A stretch of 64,000 nucleotides of DNA from Gonapodya sp. JEL0774. Taxonomy: Eukaryota; Monoblepharomycota; Monoblepharidomycetes; Monoblepharidales; Gonapodyaceae. The notes under the pieces were generated by a model that ran no database searches, was not told where the DNA came from, and saw nothing but the letters and a program-made list of their open reading frames with translations. A program made the translations under genes and the position numbers. Of the stretch, positions 46,321 to 58,400 are shown piece by piece. The stretch covers positions 28,526 through 92,525 of the forward strand of contig JADIIX010000091.1 of NCBI GenBank assembly GCA_027604505.1, read 5' to 3'. Within the stretch, counting starts at the first letter, position 1. The number at the start of each line of letters is the position of its first letter.

Positions 46321-48422
46321 GACTCCTTCTCTACAATTGTAAAGATAGATTGCGGCTTTTGCCTGGAGGAAAAAACACTGGAGCTATCAGCCGCAGTCGT
46401 AGAAGATCCACCAGATGGAGGGTATGTAACACTGTCAGTATCCATACCTTGTTCTCCTGTGGTCCGAACGGATCCTCCTGTACTCAACAGGTACGGATGG
46501 ATCGTCGTCACGTCGAATTTCTTCCTCAACTTTTTCGGTGTTGGATTCACATCCGTTTTCAGTCTCTTCCAAAAAAAACTACCTCTTGGGCTCCGATTTC
46601 GCCGGATCGTCGAACCTCCAGCTCTCCCTTATTGGATCCATAAAGATTGGCGGCATCACTTTCCTAGCACCGTGGGCTGGCCAACTCTCAGACAAGTACG
46701 GTCCTTCCGGAGTTGCACTATGCGGAGCCATATTGAGTTGGTTTCATGTTGCTTTTTCACGGTTACATGGCACCCATTGACCACATCGCCCCACCACTCC
46801 AGGCATAGTGGGATACGTTGCCGGATCGTTCTCAACGTCAGTGTGGCACTTGTATCTCACGCAAGGATTCATGTACGGACTTGGAGCGTGTTTGAGGTTT
46901 GTGCGACTGTATTGGCATCGTTGGTCGTCCTTGGGTTTAGGTCGGTTGAGTGGTAAATTCTAAATCGGTACAAATTTTTGCACACATAGTGTCATTCTAG
47001 CCACGGCCGTGATGCCAGGATGCTTCAAAAAGCGCCGAGGTGCCTAACTCTACAATCACTCTGGAAGTGATCCCAGGCGATCCTCACAACCTCACCCCAA
47101 ACCACCACCTGTCGTTTGCACCTTTCATAGGTCTCGCCTCCGGTATTTCTAGTGCCGGCACTGGCGCCGCTGGCCTCGTCCTTGCTCCGACAACCCAGTA
47201 CCTCCTCGACCGGTACGGGTGCGCCACCATGAGAGCGCTGGCGGCGATCGCCGCATCTATCATAGTGCCCTCAGCATTGACCCTCAAACAATGGAGGACC
47301 AAAGTGGAGGTGGCGAGGAGGAAAGGAGAGAACGTAAAGGTGAGTCCCGTGGTTTGATCGGGATCTCCGAGGAGGCTTCTATTATGAACATCTCCGCACC
47401 TCTCTCCCACAAAACGACAATACAAAACAACAGTCCCAGCACCCCGCTCTACCCACACACCTCTTGCGCGACCCGTCTTTCCTCCTCACCTGTGTGACCA
47501 TCACCCTTGCCGTCATTTCCTTCTACGCCACACAATCTTACATGCCCCTCGCACTCAAGGATGGCGGGTATTCGGACTCTGTATGCTCCGCTGTAGTTGC
47601 GGGCTTATCTGGTATCTTGACAGCGTCGCGAGTCTTGATGGGTTTGATCAACGAGTGGGTTTCTCGGGTGCGTCTGTACCGCGCGACCAACCGACTCGCG
47701 GCCGGGGAGTCTGTGGTGACGTGGTGAGACTCACGTCGAACCCAATGTCGGTTCTCTTTCGCCCCTTCCAAAGTCGTATCGGCACGCTCAACGTGTTCTT
47801 CATCTCGCAGCTGATGCCTGCACTTGCCGTGGTATTTCTATGGCTTCCCGGCCCCACATCACTGAGCTGGACCTTGGCTTTTATATTCCTGTGGGGTCCA
47901 TTTGCCGCAGGTGAACCCAGCTTTCTTTTTATCCACAGCTTTCATTCATTTTTGGTTGGGTCCATTTATTTTCTTTTGGTGGTATTCTCGTCGGTTATAG
48001 GTCTCATTGTGGCATTGCCCTTTGTGAGCATGGAACTTTGGGCGGGGAAGGAGGGTGAGGAGAATGGTCCAATCGTGGGACTGCTGTACTTGGTGAGAAC
48101 GCTTAAGCTGTCCCCTCCATGGTGACAATCCAATCATTTTTCGTGGTTCCCCACTCCTTCGCATCCCCCCAGTCCTTTTTACCTGGGGACTTGGGCGGCC
48201 AACCTCTCCTCGGCTTGCTCGTGGCCGCTTATACAATGTACACTCGGAATCCGTTTGGGATCTGATTATCGACCAATGTTGATCTTGGTGTTTGCGACGT
48301 GGACACTATCCGCAGTGACCATTGGATGCGTCAAGATGATCGAGGCAGGGAAGAGGGTGCGTCGCCAGAGTGAGGAGGCCGGGTTGGGAGGGTTGTGCAG
48401 GAGGGTGAGAATGCCGATCTAG
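46321..48422 (+). pseudogene. MFS transporter, monocarboxylate/riboflavin type, with two frameshifts
   Basis: Exons, by comparison with the next gene, are about 46321-46421, 46491-46736, 46803-46896, 46990-47039, 47131-47339, 47434-47654, 47774-47910, 48001-48092 and 48173-48422. Exon sizes 94, 221 and 137 are identical to the neighbour. Two lesions break the frame: an A8 run at 46571-46578 where the neighbour needs seven, and a net loss near 48245-48252 before the last helices. No in-frame ATG precedes exon 1; TAA and TGA sit at 46315-46320. Conserved pieces include YGWIVVTSNFFLNFFGVG, GSSNLQLSLIGSIKIGG and GLASGISSAGTGAAG. It is either a decaying tandem copy or a functional gene with sequence errors. 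Confidence 0.7.
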
Positions 48423-48779
48423 GAAGGCGGCGGAGTGTTTTTCTAGCACTCAAACCAATTGACACTAAATCAAATAACAAAATGTAGCATATCCGTGCTG
48501 CCCTACCCCTCAAACGAGTTTCTTTCACAAGTTCGTTTCGATAATACTGGGATATCCCCGCAACTCCGCGGATATGCTCCGCGCATCGCGAGAGAAAGAA
48601 AATTCTTTCGACCACTTCAGAAAGCACAAACTTTACGTGGTCTGGAAAGGGCAATGGTCATCCAGGTTTCGGTCCGCGTGGGTCTGTTATGTAATCATTC
48701 ATGACGGGAGATAACCCGACAGAAACAACGGACGCAGAGAAAAGAAGAATTGCCGCAGGCGTCTGCGCGTGTGGATTCG
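48423..48779. other. Intergenic between tandem transporters
   Basis: Promoter and 5' region of the second transporter. No supportable frame or motif. Confidence 0.4.
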
Positions 48780-50680
48780 ATGATGAATACCGACTCATCG
48801 ATGCCACTGATTGTGGAGAAGGTGGAGCAGGTGGAACTTCGTGAAACGAGTAATGGATCTGCAACAGACGACAAGCCATTGGAAAGCGAGATGGCTTTAG
48901 AAGACCCACCAGATGGCGGGTGAGCTCGCAATCGTGCCTTCCCCGCCCTATTGCGGCCAGTAATTGTAATGGTCATGTCTTCTTGAGGGTTAAAGTTATG
49001 GGTGGATAGTGGTGGTTGCCAACTTCTTTCTCAACTTCTTCGGCGTGGGATTATCTACAGTATTCGGACTTTTTCAGAAGAATTACCTTCTGGGGACAGA
49101 CTTTGAGGGTTCTAATAATCTTCAAATCTCAATCATCGGTTCGTTGCAAATCGGTGGGATCACGGTTCTTGCACCGCTCGCGGGCCAACTCTCCGATAGA
49201 TATGGACCTGCGAGAGTGGCGGTCTGCGGAGCAGTACTTAGTAAGTGACCTGATGGGATTGTCGAGCAACTTCAATACCTCTAATTTCAATTCGACTCCT
49301 TCGACTCGAGGTGCTGCTGGCTATGTTGCCGCGTCCTTCTCTACCGCGATTTGGCATCTCTATCTGACGCAGGGGCTTATGTATGGTCTTGGAGCGTGTT
49401 TTAGGTGCGTGTTCTCGTAGCCACTTCTCCATAAGCCAACTGGTATTCAACTTTGATCGTCTGCAGCCTCATACCTGCTACCTCCGTCATGCCAGGCTGG
49501 TTTAAGAAACGGCGAGGACTTGCATCTGGCATCTCCAGTGCCGGCACCGGCGCAGCGGGGCTCACACTTGCTCCACTTGTGCAACATCTTCTGGATAACT
49601 TTGGGTGGAGAACGACGCTCCGGGTGATTGCAGCGATGGTGGCTGTTGTGATCGTTCCATGTTCCTTGGTGTTGAAGCAATGGAGACCCGCTGCGGAAAT
49701 CGCTCGCAGAAAGATTTCCAAGGTAAGTCCATGTGATTGATCGCTGAGATTTCATGTAATGACCAGCTCTCGATCCCAGCCCACCACGTCCTTTTTGCCC
49801 CTGTACCTCTTCAAAGACGCGTCTTTTATCCTCACATGTCTGACAATCTCTCTTGCCGCCATTTCCTTCTTTGCACCACAATCATATATTCCATTGGCTC
49901 TGGATGATGGGGGATACAGTGACTCTGTTGGCTCCGCAGTTGTATCAGGACTTGCCGCCACCATTCTCTTCTCGAGAATCGGAATGGGTTTGCTCAACGA
50001 GTAAGTCTAACTATGTATTTACTCTCTCCTTGACTATTGCGAGTTATTGCGAGTGGCCGCTGACCTCCAAATGTGCCTCTCAGTCGATTTGGCACGCTCA
50101 ACGTATTCTTCCTGTCCCAACTGATGCCAGCGCTTGCTGTCATCTGCCTTTGGCTGCCTGGTCCAACTTCTTTGGGTTGGACATTGGGATTCATTGTCGT
50201 TTGGGGTGTTTTCTCTGCCGGTAAGGCTTGAAAGCGTTTGAAGACAGCAACTGTAGGAATAAATCCAACTCGGATGTACAGGTCTCATTGTTGCGTTACC
50301 ACTCGTCAGCATGGAATTGTGGTCTGGGAAGGATGGAATAGGACCTGTTGTTGGTCTGCTTTACATGGTGAGCAATAACTGTGACAATGCTCTGCTTGCT
50401 TGTCTTCTTGACATTGCACTTCCAGGCGTTTCTCCCTGGCGATTTGGGAGGACAACCACTACTTGGTGTCCTTGTGGACATGTACACAACCTACACTTCA
50501 GATGGCAAGCGCATTGCATCGGACTACCGACCGATGCTGTTCTTCGTGTTTGCTACCTGGGCTGTTTCTGCACTGGCAATAGGAGGTGCCAAATTAATCC
50601 AGGCAGGAAAAAGGCTGCACGCCGAAGATGGCGAATCGCAATGGGTTAATTTTTGGAGGAGAGTACACTTGAAGATGTGA
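48780..50680 (+). CDS. MFS transporter, monocarboxylate/riboflavin (MCH) type
   Basis: Exons are 48780-48919, 48996-49240, 49311-49404, 49467-49722, 49780-50000, 50084-50220, 50282-50367 and 50426-50680 (1434 nt, 477 residues). After a 45-residue hydrophilic N-terminus, GWIVVVANFFLNFFGVG opens the first of about 12 membrane helices. The inter-helix signature LAGQLSDRYGPARV lies between helices 2 and 3, and GLASGISSAGTGAAG in helix 5. The fungal MCT-like subfamily includes yeast Mch5, a riboflavin importer; the substrate here is unknown. All frames are intact. A second ATG follows directly at 48783. It is a tandem duplicate of the preceding gene. Confidence 0.85.
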
Positions 50681-50757
50681 CATCGGAGGTGCTCAATGTA
50701 TGTACATACAATAATATAACCATCATTCAACGGCTAGCGTTCCCCCCACACCGTCGT

Positions 50758-53015
50758 TCACAATTTCGCCCGAGGTAGCCCTTTGCCCCCAATCGTAATT
50801 TTACGTGCAGTAGGCCTAAGTGACGGTCCGCTCAGTTGCGCCTTTGCACGAGGCTTAGCAGCTCCAGAGAGCTCTCGGTATGTGCTGTGGTAAGCGGACA
50901 ATAGCGTCGATGAACGGAGTTGTTCCTCCCCATCGATGCCGACAAACTCAGCACTCACTCGATCTCACTGGGCATCCATCCGACATTCAGCGCCATTTTC
51001 TGTTCTTCTTCTCCCATTGCTTTTTCATAATTTCTCCTCATAAACTCCTGAAATCCTTCCCTGCCAACCTCCTTTACCGCACCGTCCGTACCAACAATGC
51101 AGAACTTGTCGGCGAAGGGCGGCCGGTGTTTTGCTGGTGTTAGAGCATGCGAAACAGCGGCATCAATGAAAAGAGCAATGCGCTGCAAGGAGAGGGTGGT
51201 CATAGGGTGGGCGGGGACTAAGGTTTGATGGGGAGGCAGGAAACTCGTTGGTGGGCATCCACATATTGCTCAAAGTAGACTAGAAAGAGCGGACTCACAC
51301 CGCATTTGCCACGCCTGTAACAAGTTTCAACATCGGAAAGCATAAGAACAGCCTCATCAGGGGTAATCCAAACGCAACCTTTTCGGCACAAACCCACATG
51401 CACTTGCCCTTCGAAAACGTCTCCCCACACTCCTCCCGCTCTTCCACCATCTCTGTCACTCCACCTTACCGCAGTCCCTACGTGTTCGTCAAAAGCTCTC
51501 TCGAGCTCCCCTGTGCAAATGTACGTCGGCGGTAGAGGTGTGCCAGTTGGAAAGCTGAAGATAGGGGAGACGAGGGGTCGGTGGAGTAGGGAATTGGGCG
51601 CGTAAGCGTTCTGGGAGTATAAAGACAAGATTTGTGGGAGGAAGAGGCCAATAGTGTGATGGGGAGTTATCGCTGGACCACCGAGAAGACAATTAAGGTG
51701 CTCACCAATCGCTTAGGCCCCTCGATTGGGCCAGAAGGAATGACGGGGCCCGTATCAAGTTCATTGAGAAGGTTTGATGGCGCACTGCCAGTGAGGTCAG
51801 TCTTGGGTGGAGGTCGGGTGCGATGTATGGTTGATGTGGGTCCGATTTCGATAGTGTGCACGCACAATCAGGGCTCGGAATCCCGAAACGACTCTTTGCG
51901 ACTCAACCCACCCACGGACTAATCGCCACAATCCCCGCAGGCATTTCCATCCCGCTCTCCCTGCAATACAAAGCTGCAGCCAGCACCATGTTTCCCCCGG
52001 AACTGTCCCCCATGAAAACGATTTCGGATGCGGGGATGTTAAGGTCGTCGAGGAGATAACGATAGGCGGTTATAATATCGGCGAGACCGGCGGGGAAGGG
52101 ATGTTCGGGAGCCAGGCGGTAGTTGATACCTGGGCCAACGGTAGGAGAGCGTGAAAGGAATTTTAATAAAACAGACGCCACCACGTAGCTCACCAAAGAC
52201 TTTGGTTCCCAATCTCGCGACAGCCGTCATGAGTCCTCGGTGGGTGGTGGTGGACATGACACAGAAGCCACCACCGTCTTGGGACAGGGAGGTCCGTGTA
52301 GTTGTGGGTATTAAGAATGGTGGAGCAAAGATTGGAAATAAAATGGCCGGCACATACGGATAAAAAGCACTACGGGCTTTTGCTTCTTGGTTTGGAGGTG
52401 GTCGGATGTGTCGTTTTCTTCGATCCATTCACATTCGATTGAACCCGGTGTCGCCGGTCCTTCGAGGCCCTGATAAGGGGATGTTCAAGCAGAACGATTG
52501 CTCTCATACATTCATTCACTAGAATAAAAGAATTGGAAAGGTTTCAAATTGTTTTCCTTACTTTCCAGAATCCTTCCCGCTTGACAAACGCGAGCTCTGT
52601 CTTGATATCGTCATCGAACGGTACCTTCGCGGCCTCCGCATCCAAATCAGCTCTAACTTTTGCCAGCTGGGCATCGGTCAACTTCGTTATGTGAGGTCGG
52701 GCACGAGCCGCAGCGAGGAATGCAGATTGAGCTGGTGTCCATGACTTTTCGGCACATTCGGCAAGTCAACATCTCTCCAGTAACATCATGTTATAGCAAC
52801 GCACGCACCGGGTGATGAGGATGTTTATGGTCATCTTTCGACTCCACTGATCGCCCTGGAACTGGCGTTGGTGGTTTTGATGCTTTCTCGGAATGCGATT
52901 CGTGGACAAGGAATGCGGAAGGAGTCACGCCTGAAGTGGATCCGGCAGATGCTGCAACATGTGCTTTTGGCGATGGCGATGCCGCTGGTGCATTCTTTGA
53001 GAACAAATTTCCCAT
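50758..53015 (-). CDS. Alpha/beta hydrolase, HSL/GDXG family, with myristoylation-type N-terminus
   Basis: Nine exons: 53015-52809, 52744-52562, 52469-52358, 52277-52194, 52129-51912, 51801-51706, 51610-51299, 51182-50959 and 50884-50758 (1563 nt, 520 residues). The start MGNLFSKN fits an N-myristoylation signal. The HGGG oxyanion motif (His168-Gly171) is created by a splice junction, and GDSSGG supplies the nucleophile Ser238; INYRLAPEHPFPAG lies between them. These are hallmarks of the hormone-sensitive-lipase-like carboxylesterases, such as arylacetamide deacetylase. A Pro/Ser-rich stretch and a helix (AQLAKVRADLDAEA) precede the fold. The C-terminal catalytic Asp and His were not assigned. 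The substrate is unknown and a membrane-tethered esterase is inferred. Confidence 0.85.
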
Positions 53016-53631
53016 AGAATCGCCCCTATTTTATGTTTGGTGTGGTACAGTGTGGAGCTCACCTTACCTCGTGGCACCCAACCGAGTCTCACAAGCTCTG
53101 GTGCAAACTCGGACTTGTAATCGTGTCAGCCCATGACCACCGCCTCATCGACCCTCCGACTCAACTCCTGCTCCAACACGACACTCTCCACGAACGCACT
53201 AAGCGTTGGAACGAGTACCGTGCGTCACAACGGTCCCGTCCGGCCTTTGAAGCGGTAGAGACTGGTCCACCTGAGTCACTCATTTGAACAAAAATTGTGT
53301 TCTTCTTCGTGTGCCGAGCCTTTGATCAATCTGTGGTACCACATCTCATGTTCTCCCTCCCTCAAACGAACCACAAGATATTACAGTGTCTATTCCGACG
53401 ATGCGACAAGTAGTACAGATAAAATATGTTTGCCAAAACCGGACCATACAATAGTCACTCATTAGTTGGGCAAAACATGTGCTCCCTTCCGTCGTGCACC
53501 AGTCAGACCCTGCGTGTGGTTGCCTGGCTTGGCCTGACTGGATGGATACTCAAGATCAATTCGAGTCCAAGACAAACAAGTCAGAATCCAAGTCAAACTA
53601 CCTCTATTAACAAACGATACATTCCTAGAGT
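53016..53631. other. Divergent intergenic region
   Basis: Lies between the minus-strand hydrolase start and the plus-strand gene at 53632. Short unsupported frames only. Probably holds both promoters. Confidence 0.4.
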
Positions 53632-55404
53632 ATGCAGACCGCTTGCTCTTTCCTCTCAGGCCACTGCAGATCCGCATCGGAGCCCCCTTGTGACGACATC
53701 CAAATTCACGATGGAATGACTCGATCGCACTCCGAAACCACTCTGTGTCTCCGAGTGAACACCTTTATGTCTGAGCTACGTCTTGTAGGCCTTGTGGACT
53801 CCATGACCGACAAGGAGGTGAGCCTGTTTGATTCCACTCGTCGTTCGAGGCCTCTAACCGCTCTCACTCTTCCTCAATCGATCACCCAATTCAAAGCGTC
53901 CTACAAGTCCCGAATCAGATAGCCTTAGCCCTCTCTCCTCTTCTTGCACACTCTGTGATGGTCTGGACGACAGGTCCGAGCCCGAGGACACCAACTCAAA
54001 CTTGTGGTATCACATTCTTTCAAGCCCAGAAGGCAGATTCTGCCACTCTCAATTCGACGCCGAAAGTGTGCTCTCCGGTGCGTATGAATTCTCTCTGTGG
54101 CGACGCATTATTATTCACCGGAGTATGTTTTGGTATACAGAGTCCAAACTCTCCGCTTCAAACACTGCGCTGGTGGACCTAGACGTTCTCTTCGAACTTT
54201 TAGAATCATTGCGGCCTGCTTACGGAGATTCTTTCTCCAATGCCGTCATGTCCACCACACTACAAATCCTTTCGCTCGCTTCGTCCACTCCCATAGCCAG
54301 ACCACAAGTTTACCATCCCCTTGGAGCTACTGTACTGGATCCTGAATGTGCAAAATCAACTCTGGCTGCCTCTAAGGGGGAACCAACTGATGGCATCCCG
54401 TCCGCCGAGATCTCTGAAGGTGAGGTAATCTGCGGGGATCACCTATGATCTGCTCACTCCCGCAAATGCTTCGAGTGTGTGACGTGTTTCAATTTTTATG
54501 ATCAGCGTTGTCCGTCCCCTTGTCAATTCCGTCAACCCCTTTATCCCCCGTCCAACCCGATCTGATCCACGCAGCAGCATCCTTGAAGTCCCTTTTGCGG
54601 GTGGGAACGGAAACAGGTGAAGTAAAATCTGTGGATTGTTTCGAGAAGCGAGCTGGAAGTGAGTCTTTCGCCCTCGAGTACTCAAGATCTACGGTGCTTG
54701 ACCATGTTCTATCAACTCATGGGATTATCGACATTGTAGTGCTCACATGCGCCGAGTTAGAAGCTTCCTTCTTTAGCGCGCACAACAATGAAAGCGTAGT
54801 GGGCTCTTTGGTGGAAACGGAGCACGAGCATTCGGAACTGTCGTACGCCCAATCAGGTCTCGAGTTCCCAGAAACACCTCAGGAACCACTTTCCCCGAAC
54901 AAAAGCTCCGTCGATCGGCCCGAGTGCTGTAAAGCTCAAGATTATATTGATATCATCGTCGAAATTCCCAGCACTTTGTGCCCCAATTCCGATCTTTCGG
55001 CAGTCGACCACGAGATCCGCCATGTTGGTGATCTTCGCTCCGACGCATCACTTGAGCTCTACTTGGAGAGCGACAACTTTCGTCCTCTATCAGAGCTCTC
55101 GGAACCGCCGAGCCTGGAGCTTGGTCAAGGTTCGTTACGAACACGAAAAAGTCGGTCTCAATTGCGGTCCTTTGGGCCGCTGGCGCGTTGGGGCGAGGAG
55201 GAATTGGGGGAAGAGGAGGTAGAAGGAGGAGACGAAATGTTGGAAAGTGTGCAGCCACAGCCGTTATTGAAGCCCGTGGTGGAGAAGGCCGTGGTGCTCC
55301 GATGGGTTCCTGAGTTTCACGGAGGGGTGGAGAACTTTTTCCGGTACCGAATGTGTCAAGATTCGGTTAGGATGTGGAGGGGAACCGCTTATCAAGTTAG
55401 CTAA
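53632..55404 (+). CDS. Hypothetical 535-residue protein
   Basis: Exons are 53632-53817, 53897-54419 and 54506-55404 (1608 nt); all phases agree through GT..AG introns of 79 and 86 bp. The middle region (NLWYHILSSPEGRF, LSGAYEFSLWRRIII, VDLDVLFELLESLRP) looks folded. The C-terminal 300 residues are acidic and Ser/Glu-rich with EEELGEEEVEGGDE, then a short conserved-looking end, VVLRWVPEFHGGVENFF. No domain is recognised. The ATG at 53716 is an alternative start. It ends 41 bp before the IQCH start on the same strand. Confidence 0.5.
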
Positions 55405-55445
55405 GGTTTGAGTGTTTTGAATATTATGTGATAGCAATTCTGAAC

Positions 55446-58400
55446 ATGTTTTGCGGATGTTCAACTGTCGAGATCGACCCACAACCTCCCAAACCCCCGA
55501 GTAAAAACAGCTCCACAATGAATGGCGCTCGAAACGAGCGGCGAAATAAAGCAAACTCGTCGGAACGAGGGAAACCCGGGGCGATTGCACTGGATGCCGG
55601 CTTCGGAAGTCGTCCCCTTCCCACCAGTCTCCCGCCAATACCGCGACGCGAGACGGGAATCGATGGCAGCCGACCCCTTCGGCGAGGCAGCGGCTCGCTC
55701 AGTGCCGGAAGCAGTTTGTCTCTAGCCCTTGCCGGTGTCGGCCCACCAAGCGACAATGAAAGCCGAAACAGTACAGTGCGGCCGGACAGCGGCAGCGTTG
55801 CCAGTCTCGCTAGCGGTGAAAATCTGGACGAGAGCAACGGGAACGTTCCTATTGCGCGAATGATGGTCGTGCCACTGGAGCAGTATGCGCGCTGGTCGAC
55901 GTCGATTGCTGCTGGGCCCCGAGTGAGCCCACCGAAACCTTTCCGAGCACCGCGGCACGACGGACACCCTCTGACGCCGGCACAGTCACTTCTGGGATGG
56001 AAAGTACCCCCACAGGCCGTAGGGGATGTCTCGGGCCTCAAGGAAAATCCCGACAGAACACAGGAAGAGCTTGGTGTGTGCCTTGGCTGAACCATTCAAG
56101 ATAAAGCTCCTTTTTCATAAGAATCGAACACTTTGTATCGACGTGGCTGCGCTTCATCCCTCTTTCCTCTTAGTTCGGGACCTTGCAGCACTACACACCT
56201 CACCTCCTTGGGTTCCTCTCCCCAATCTCCCACCCGTTCATTCTAAACTGTCTCATCCAGTCTCGCAAGCCCATAAAATGTCTCCTCCACCTCGAACTAC
56301 CGCTGTCGCTCCTTCTGTCACGTCTGACCCTCGAACAGTAACTGTCTCCAACTACCAGCTCATGCGAGACTCACCGGCATGGATGAGTTTCGAGGGAAAA
56401 GTGCAGGCAGAAACCAGAGTCTGGAAGAACGTGGAATATGTTGTGCACGCCGTAGAGTGCATGGCGCGGGATTGGTCCCGTAAGTTATCCACCTGTACTT
56501 GTTCAATCACCACTTACCCAATCTCAGAAATACCACTCCCTCGTGGCCTGTGCTAAAATGATCATAAAAGTTCCGTGGCTTGATCTATCTATACCATACC
56601 TCCACCGCCTTGCCTCGGATCCCTTGTTCAATCACCCACCTGCTGGACTGACACCGGAGAGACCGTTCTTTCGCCCTCTGAACCGTCACGTCCTGCTTGC
56701 CCTGCTTTCGAACAAATTTGATGTCGAATCTCTCGCCCGAACTCCAGGGCAACGTTATAAGGCTCCGGACGGAGCCATCGCGGCTGCCATAAAACTACAA
56801 TCGGTTTGGCGAGGGTTCGTACCAAGGAGAGAGTTTGCGAGATTTCTAGCTATGAGAAGAGCAGCAAGGCAGCTCTTTTGGATATGGGGAAAGAGGCTGG
56901 CGCGCATGGTCGGGTGGTCGGGTCGGCAGGTGAAGATCGTTGTCACGTTTCTGCCGCTCGTTTGCCAACAACAATCACACTCGATGCCATTTAGCAAGCA
57001 TATCATCTGAAGCTTCATCGTGCGCGTCAGCTGACCTATCAACTTCTCAAAAACTGGGGCAAAATGTACTCCGGTAAACGGTGAGTCCACCATTGGGCAA
57101 TTGCGCCTTTGCATTCGCTATTCAGTAAATTGTAACCCCATAGAGTCGTAGTCCACATCCCGCCATGCCCAACCCCCTCAGCGCCATTTCACCTTGGCCG
57201 ACTCTTGGATCTCCGTGATGCGGGAGCGCAAGTGGTGATTATTGTTCCCGATGATATAGGACACGAAGAGAGGAAAGAGGCAGAACGAGTCGCTGGTGCG
57301 TAAAACTCGACCGCTGCTCAAGGAGTATCACCGCTCCATCTGGTTCAACCCTCAGTGTCGTCCACGATCCTCAACCCTGCGGCACATCCACCGTCCCCCC
57401 GTTTACATCTTATACGTCCTGAGATTCTCTCTATTCTTCCGCAGCTCCGTTCAAATCTCGCTTTGGCCTTCTGTTGCTCTCCCAAGGCTATAGAAGCGGT
57501 AAACGAAATAGTTGCAGCAACGGGACGGGGTTGGATAGTTGGTGGAATGAAAGGTGATGGTGACGGTTTTGCTCGGCAGGAACAGTGGGAAGTGGAGGCA
57601 AGCGTGGTAATAGCAACAGATATCTTGTGTTTTGACGAAGAGTCTAACTTTTAGTCGTTCACAGCTACTCAACTTACCACTGTTCACTCCACCGGCTCCA
57701 AAATTGCCCCTCGCCCACGTACTTCTTCGGGCCACTCCCCTCGCGACGCAACCAATCGCACGTTCCATTACATCGCACCCGGCTCTTCTTTTTACTCTCG
57801 CAGCACTATCCCGAAGGAATCCAAGCGTTTCTGAATGGATACTTCAGCCACGGGATGGTGGCGCATCCGCAACATTGTACGTACCAGCTCTTGGAGGATG
57901 TGCAGGTGCAGAAATGGCGATACGTGATGCGTCTCTACCTGAAGGGGAGTCGTGGGATGATTTTGAAAAGCGATTTCTGGCTCGGGGTGGAGGCACAGTA
58001 GCAGTTGCTAGAATCGCCGAGAAGGATTTACGAAGGGTACGTGCGTTTGTGGAGGTTGGTGTTAGGGGAATGTGGAGGTGGGGCGGGAGCTGTGAAGTGG
58101 TAAGTGTTGAATTGCCGAGTTCGAGAGGAGAGTTCTCGCTCAAGCTGCTTGAAACAACCAGATCGTTGACGGTACGCAAGTGCTTGGCGGTGGATTCTTC
58201 CCACAACACGTTGTTAGGTGTGTGAGAGGCTCACAAGTCGTTCGCCGTCGAGCTGTTGAGCTTGAATTTGTTCACTATCGCAAGACACTCCGACCTCCTC
58301 GACGCAACAATGCACGTTGTCGAAGCTTGCTGGGAGAATGACATTCTCGGGATGGTATCAATAGAATTCATGGTTTGGGAGCAAGATAATAGAGAGGCAA

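Noticed and set aside
55424-56095. Minus-strand 223-residue ORF opposite the first IQCH exon
   Set aside because: Shadow of the Ser/Gly/Pro-rich IQCH N-terminus; the plus frame has an ATG and joins in phase to the conserved exons.
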